Shown here: piece after piece, positions 54,602-58,542 of the stretch
Numbering within the stretch: the first letter of the stretch is position 1
Layout of the letters: the number at the start of each line of letters is the position of its first letter
DNA from: Polyangiaceae bacterium
Lineage (GTDB): Bacteria; Myxococcota_A; Polyangia; Polyangiales; Polyangiaceae
Length of the DNA stretch: 58,542 nt
Reading direction: 5' to 3'
Assembly: GCA_016933275.1 (NCBI GenBank)
Contig: JAFGBI010000136.1
Location: forward strand, 1-58,542
The notes under the pieces: generated by a model
The model's input: the letters and a program-made list of their open reading frames with translations, nothing else
Told to the model about the DNA's origin: nothing
The model's database searches: none
Position numbers and translations under genes: made by a program

Positions 54602-54655
54602 GAGCAGCAATCAGGTTGGTTGCTGCTTCGAATCAACAACCGAAGCCGGCGGAGC
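54602..54655 (-). repeat. 154-bp dispersed element, copy F (partial, inverted)
   Basis: Partial copy in reverse orientation between convergent genes. It carries the right module only, GAGCAGCAATCAGG then TTGGTTGCTGCTTCGAATC, and a decayed junction AACCGAAGCCGGCGG, then diverges. TA precedes it (54600-54601). AGCAGCAA pairs with TTGCTGCT. The remaining gap to the minus-strand gene at 54791 holds a short CTGA-type repeat (54676-54733) that resembles the CTGACCG array at the window end. Confidence 0.8.
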
Positions 54656-54790
54656 CGGAACCAAACAGGCCAGGCCGTCAGCGGTCAGGTAGAACGTGGA
54701 GACCCTGATCGCTGACGCCTGATTGCTGATGGCCACGAGAACAGTGAGAAGGCCTCTGCCAGATCCGGTCAAGATCACACCGCCAAGCGA

Positions 54791-56170
54791 TCACTGGCGC
54801 GGGGGCGAGAACGTGCCCACCCCGAAACCCCCTACCGCCCACAAGCGGCCCGCTGAGTCATCCCAGGCGAGCGCAGCGACATCGGCACTCGCGTCGTCGG
54901 GGTCGGTGGGTTCGATGCGCGCGACTCGCGTGGCTTCCTCTCGGTCGAGGTCCAAGAGAACGAGATCGGTGGTGTCGTGGGTCTCCGAGTAGAGCGCGAA
55001 CCACGCTGCGGGGCGTCCCCCTAACCGCCCCACGGCGAGCGTGGTGGCGGTGGCCAATCCAGGAATTTGGCGGTAGGTCGCGCCGCCGTCCGTCGACATC
55101 GCGACGCCATACCCCACCCGTGCCAGCAGTACACAGCTGTCGACCCCGGCGACCAGGGGGGCGTCCCCGTCGGCGACGCCCGCCGCCGTGGGGGGAAGCG
55201 GTCGCCGTACCCAGGTCGCTCCGTCGTGAGAGCCGCGAGCGAGGCTGAGACCCGCGGCGGAACGCACGAGCGCCAGTGGTGCGTCGATTCCAGTACCCAG
55301 CGCGATGACCGGTCCGCCGAGGTCGATCACGGCAAAACGGCGACCCCCGTCTTCGCTCCTCAGCAGCGTGCCGGAGCTCGTCCGCGCGAGCACCGAGCTT
55401 GTCACGCCGCTCGTCAAGGTGTGAAGCTCCAATCTCGCCGCCCAGTCGCGGGGTTCAAGCACATGCCGCACTTCGCAGGGGGTGACCAAGCCATCGCGAG
55501 CGATGCGGAGCAGCTCGCCACCCGTCGTCACCGCCAGGGCCAGGGTGGGTACCGGACCAACGAGCGCGACCGAGACGAGGTGGACGTGACTGGCCACACG
55601 CACCGCCGTGCCGTGCGGCGCCTCCAACCAGCTCAGGCCGTGACCACCGGTGGCGACGATGTCGGTGCCCACCGCAATGGACGGACAGCGGGCGCTGTGG
55701 GTCGCCATCGGTTCCCATCGCCATGGGTTCTCGCTGGGAGGGGGAGGAGGCTCATCCCCCACGAGCCCGAGCAGCGGCGGGTCCGCAGGGTCGTTCCACC
55801 CCTCGTCATCGGCACCGAGGTTGGGCAAGGGCTCGGCCGCGAGGTCATCGTACCCCGCATCCGCCTCGTCCTCTTCACCGCCCAACAATTCGGGACCGAT
55901 GGTGATTCCGGAGGTTGGGTCGAGCGCGATGGGTCCCGCGTCGTCGTCGTCGGTTCCATCCTCATCGGTCTTCGCGAGCAGCGAAACCAGATCCAATGGG
56001 AGGTCTTCACCGTCCGGCTGGGCGTCCTCTGGCAAGAGGTCGACCACGGACCCAATATCGAGATCGGTTGCCGCGGCCTCGGGCTCGGTCTCGGGCGGAA
56101 GCTTGGGGAACACCAGGTCGACGTCGATACCGTTGTGGTCGGAATCGCCGCTCTCTGGATCGGTCGGCAT
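54791..56170 (-). CDS. Acidic N-terminus plus beta-propeller-like protein
   Basis: The product is 459 aa from the ATG giving MPTDPESGDSDHNG; the frame is open 54 codons further upstream with MPMPYPSPS options. The first 160 residues are very acidic (Asp/Glu/Pro-rich, such as LLAKTDEDGTDDDDAGPIAL). The remainder has repeated strands with LRSEDGGRRFAVIDLGGPV and MSTDGGATYRQIPG, matching BNR/sialidase-type propeller blades with Ser-x-Asp-x-Gly-x-x boxes. No signal peptide is visible. No catalytic residues can be assigned, and it may be a scaffold or sensor. It converges with the TPR gene. Confidence 0.8.
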   Translation of the reverse strand: MPTDPESGDSDHNGIDVDLVFPKLPPETEPEAAATDLDIGSVVDLLPEDAQPDGEDLPLDLVSLLAKTDEDGTDDDDAGPIALDPTSGITIGPELLGGEEDEADAGYDDLAAEPLPNLGADDEGWNDPADPPLLGLVGDEPPPPPSENPWRWEPMATHSARCPSIAVGTDIVATGGHGLSWLEAPHGTAVRVASHVHLVSVALVGPVPTLALAVTTGGELLRIARDGLVTPCEVRHVLEPRDWAARLELHTLTSGVTSSVLARTSSGTLLRSEDGGRRFAVIDLGGPVIALGTGIDAPLALVRSAAGLSLARGSHDGATWVRRPLPPTAAGVADGDAPLVAGVDSCVLLARVGYGVAMSTDGGATYRQIPGLATATTLAVGRLGGRPAAWFALYSETHDTTDLVLLDLDREEATRVARIEPTDPDDASADVAALAWDDSAGRLWAVGGFGVGTFSPPRQ

Positions 56171-56316
56171 GGCATGGCGCCGTGCTGATCGGATCTCCCG
56201 CGCCAAGGATTGGAGGTCGGTCAGGTTCGAAGGGGAGGGATACGGCATGGGCATCCAAACGGCGGGCCAATCACGAGGGGTTGCGTGACCCCACTCGCAC
56301 GAGCGATACCTCGGAC

Positions 56317-56613
56317 ATGCTGGTGATGCCACTTCTCGGATCGGGCCTCGTAGCGCGAAACGTGAGAGTGCCGGCCCGGGAGGTGGTCTTCGTCAAGGGA
56401 ATCCTCGACGCGAGCAACGGTATCGGGGTGGTGTTCGCGGTCCGCGGCGGTGACCTCGTGATCGCCACTACCGAGTCTCTCGTGGACGAGCTCGATCGGC
56501 TGCTTGCGGATCTGGTCGTCGAGGAAGGTATCGAGCTGATGTCCGCGGGCCCAGCGGTCGGTCCCGTCGCCGACGCTGACCATTGCGACGGCCCCTGCGA
56601 TCCTTTAGCTTGA
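56317..56613 (+). CDS. Small DUF4911-like protein
   Basis: The product is 98 aa. Most of it, from REVVFVKGILDASNGIGVVF to ELDRLLADLVVEEGIEL, resembles the DUF4911 family (V-D-R-x-x-I-x-Y-L-K-x-I-L-E pattern), which is short and of unknown function in deltaproteobacteria. The start is the ATG giving MLVMPLLG; an ATG three codons later is possible. The C-terminal tail has a Cys pair (DHCDGPCDP). It is followed by the uncharacterised 235-aa gene after 6 bp, so they likely share a transcript. Confidence 0.62.
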   Translation: MLVMPLLGSGLVARNVRVPAREVVFVKGILDASNGIGVVFAVRGGDLVIATTESLVDELDRLLADLVVEEGIELMSAGPAVGPVADADHCDGPCDPLA

Positions 56614-56619
56614 AGCGAG

Positions 56620-57327
56620 ATGGGAGAATCCGGAGAGCCTCATCCGTTGGTCACGACGCTCATCGGGGAGGAGCGCCGTCAAACGCCGCCGGGTATCAAT
56701 GCGGGGGTGGATCTGCGCGTCGTGGATGCGTGGTGTGCGTGGCTCGATGCACTTGCCACCGACGCCGAGGCGGCACTCTCCGCCTCGATGGCCTACAAGG
56801 ACCTCGACCCACCGGCACGCGAGACCTGGCTCAGGGCACTCGAACAGGACGCGGAGCGGGTCGGCGTTCCGCGCGTTGCGATGTACGCTCCTCTGCTCGC
56901 CGTGGAGACGGACCCAGGCCGGCGCCAGCGGATCTTCGTCGCCATGGGCAAGCTGGATTCGAGCGCAGCTCCCCGCTCTCCGGCGATCGGTTTGCGTGGG
57001 ATTGCCCCGGGGGGACTGGTCATCGCGGCGGTGGTTTCTCCGCTCTATCTCGATTTCGTCCAGGTCCTTGCCTGCGGCTTCTTCCCGCACTCGGGCTTCG
57101 AGTGGGTGCGCCACGATCCCATCGTCGAACGGGAGTGTGCGCTTCGCGACAGGTCCGTGGTGGAGGGAGTGGTGCTCGAGGTGCGGCCGTTGTCCGGGAT
57201 CATCGATGAGCTTGCCAGCTCCATTCTCGCCCACCGTCGCGCAGGCAAGCAGCTGCCGGATGCGCTGCGAGCATTCGCTCACATCTTCAGTCCGGGCCTG
57301 CCCGACTCCTCACCCGCATCGCCCTGA
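56620..57327 (+). CDS. Uncharacterised 235-aa protein
   Basis: The product is 235 aa from the ATG preceded by AAGCGAG. I do not recognise a family with confidence. The sequence has an N-terminal helical part (VVDAWCAWLDALATDAEAALSA), a middle hydrophobic core (GLRGIAPGGLVIAAVVSPLYLDFVQVLACGFFPHSGFEWVRHDPIVERE, in parts), and a helical C-terminus (GIIDELASSILAHRRAGKQL). It is the middle gene of a tight plus-strand trio with the DUF4911-like gene and the thioredoxin-like lipoprotein (10 bp gap). Confidence 0.72.
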   Translation: MGESGEPHPLVTTLIGEERRQTPPGINAGVDLRVVDAWCAWLDALATDAEAALSASMAYKDLDPPARETWLRALEQDAERVGVPRVAMYAPLLAVETDPGRRQRIFVAMGKLDSSAAPRSPAIGLRGIAPGGLVIAAVVSPLYLDFVQVLACGFFPHSGFEWVRHDPIVERECALRDRSVVEGVVLEVRPLSGIIDELASSILAHRRAGKQLPDALRAFAHIFSPGLPDSSPASP

Positions 57328-57337
57328 CGCATAGCCC

Positions 57338-57949
57338 GTGACCACGTGGAACGCTGGCCCCCGGGCAAGAAGGGAAGGTGCTCGTTCCCCAGACGGCACG
57401 AACCCTCGAATTCGAATGTTGGGGCTCGTCCCGGCGATGATGGCGGTGTTGCTCGTCGTCGCCTGCGGCCCCCCGCGGGTGCGTGCCTCTCCGCGCGCCG
57501 AGCCGGCTCCGCCTCCCCAGTCGGGTGCAGCGTTCGAGTTTCGCGACGTGAACGGGCACCTCGTGTCCTCCGCGTCTACCCGGGGGCGGGTTCTGTGCGT
57601 CCTCTTCGTTACAACCTACGACCTCGCCTCGCAGGTCCAGGCGCGCCGCCTCGATCAGGTCGTGGCGGCGTACGCTGCTCGAGCGTCCGGAATGCTCGTC
57701 GTATTGGAGATGCCGAGCTATGCGCCGTTCGCCGCGACCTTTGGCGACTCGCTCGGCATCGCTCTGCCTATCGTCATGGCCGACCCGGAGACGCTCGCGG
57801 GTCGGGGGCCGTTCGGAAAGATCGAGCGCGTGCCGACGTTGGTGGTGTTCGATGGTGGCGGGCGCGAGAAGGGCCGAAGGTCGGGGCTCCTGACCCGACA
57901 GGAGATCGCGACGGAGCTTCTCCGGGCCATCGGGGAGGAGGGTCCCTGA
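57338..57949 (+). CDS. Thioredoxin-fold lipoprotein without a CXXC motif
   Basis: The product is 203 aa from a GTG, retained because an Arg-rich stretch precedes the hydrophobic helix; the ATG at 57416 would cut that stretch away. The lipobox is LLVVAC. The mature part looks like a TlpA/thioredoxin fold (FEFRDVNGHLVSS, GRVLCVLFVTTYDLASQVQ, GKIERVPTLVVFDGGGRE with the cis-proline). The active-site CXXC is replaced by TYDLAS, so it is likely redox-inactive and possibly a binding protein. It lies last in the trio and ends before repeat copy G. Confidence 0.8.
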   Translation: MTTWNAGPRARREGARSPDGTNPRIRMLGLVPAMMAVLLVVACGPPRVRASPRAEPAPPPQSGAAFEFRDVNGHLVSSASTRGRVLCVLFVTTYDLASQVQARRLDQVVAAYAARASGMLVVLEMPSYAPFAATFGDSLGIALPIVMADPETLAGRGPFGKIERVPTLVVFDGGGREKGRRSGLLTRQEIATELLRAIGEEGP

Positions 57950-57983
57950 GGCCGCTACCATGTCCGCTGCCGCGGCGATGGCT

Positions 57984-58137
57984 GAGCAGCAATCAGCTTG
58001 ATTCCTGCGTCAAATCAACAACCTAGAGCACCGAACCGGCGGAAGACCTCACCAGAGGCAGCGCTGGAAACGCGTCTTCGCCTCGTACGGACGCGTTTTC
58101 AGCGCTGCCGTTGCTGTTGGCCACCTGATCGGTGCTC
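57984..58137 (-). repeat. 154-bp dispersed element, copy G (complete, inverted)
   Basis: Complete 154-bp copy in reverse orientation, 34 bp after the last gene. Ends are GAGCAGCAATCAGCTTG and CCTGATCGGTGCTC. At the eighth base pair of the central stem it has G opposite T on the plus strand (a wobble between the A-T and G-C forms of other copies). Beyond it, 58138-58470 has no gene that I can support; a minus-strand frame at 58217-58420 (67 aa) is plausible but unproven. Confidence 0.9.
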
Positions 58138-58470
58138 AAGGGAGTGTCCTCGAACCGAGCCCGAGCCCGCCGGCACGACCCGTTGCCAGGAGCCCGAGCC
58201 CGGGCTCGAACCGGCCCTATGAAGGCACTTCCTCGTCGCCGTGTTGGGCAAACAGCCGGCTCATCCTGGCAGAGTCGTCGACCCTCATTCTCATGAGGGT
58301 CCGTTGGAGGGGCTGGCGCATCCCCTCTCCCCACTGCTTGGGGTCCACCACCCAACACTGCGGCCCTACGCGGCAGTGGAGCTGCGGGTGCGCATGGGGA
58401 AGAGCCCAGCTTCGCTGCATCCGGTGAGACTCTTCTCGAGATCGATGAGCTTCTCGCCCAGGTACGCTCC

Positions 58471-58542
<72 letters not shown>

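Noticed and set aside
58217..58420. Minus-strand 67-aa frame at the end of the window
   Set aside because: It has some protein-like composition (MRMRVDDSARMSRLF), but no family or ribosome site was recognised and the region is flanked by repeats.

Overview
The window is high-GC DNA, almost certainly chromosomal. Its gene content suggests a myxobacterium-like member of the Myxococcota. The signs are a membrane-anchored Hanks-type Ser/Thr kinase, FHA and Sel1/TPR proteins, several large lipoproteins with DVDCGG-type cysteine-rich segments, a PilC-PilS pair, and many genes starting with GTG. This placement is inferred from family content, not from a database comparison. No tRNA, rRNA, CRISPR array, prophage or complete insertion sequence was seen.

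Layout. Positions 479-4509 hold an overlapping dnaG-rpoD pair on the minus strand, divergent from a stand-alone atpD-atpC pair (4780-6861). Positions 7108-10092 carry a translationally coupled kinase, TPR protein and cysteine-rich lipoprotein. Positions 10168-19868 are mostly minus strand: a small lipoprotein, rsmA/ksgA, a DUF58 protein, a Sel1-type protein, then an Omp85-type outer-membrane protein on plus, DUF1015, MoxR ATPase and DUF4350. MoxR, DUF4350 and DUF58 form a known kind of chaperone set, here split by about 4.4 kb. Positions 20183-28165 hold a small basic protein, two large adjacent lipoproteins and mutS. Positions 28318-38288 hold hrpB, a HAD phosphatase, a GT2 glycosyltransferase overlapping an FAD amine-oxidase-like gene, polA and a membrane GT2 synthase. 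Positions 38511-48419 hold ihfA, a MerR regulator, ssb, a lipoprotein, two convergent SGNH hydrolases, a double-FHA membrane protein and a serine hydrolase. Positions 48658-57949 hold pilC, pilS, a MlaC-like protein, a large TPR protein, a beta-propeller-like protein, a DUF4911-like protein, an uncharacterised protein and a thioredoxin-fold lipoprotein.

The strongest unexplained signal is a dispersed 154-bp intergenic element present seven times (two copies inverted, some partial). It has near-perfect 17-bp terminal inverted repeats beginning GAGCAC/GAGCAG, a long central hairpin with compensatory base changes between copies, and a second small hairpin at the right end. The best-preserved copy is flanked by TA on both sides. 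It looks like a MITE of unknown parentage or a structured intergenic element under selection. Copies sit after rpoD, mutS/hrpB, the merR gene, the TPR gene and the last gene, and immediately before pilC. A CTGACCG 7-bp tandem array closes the window.
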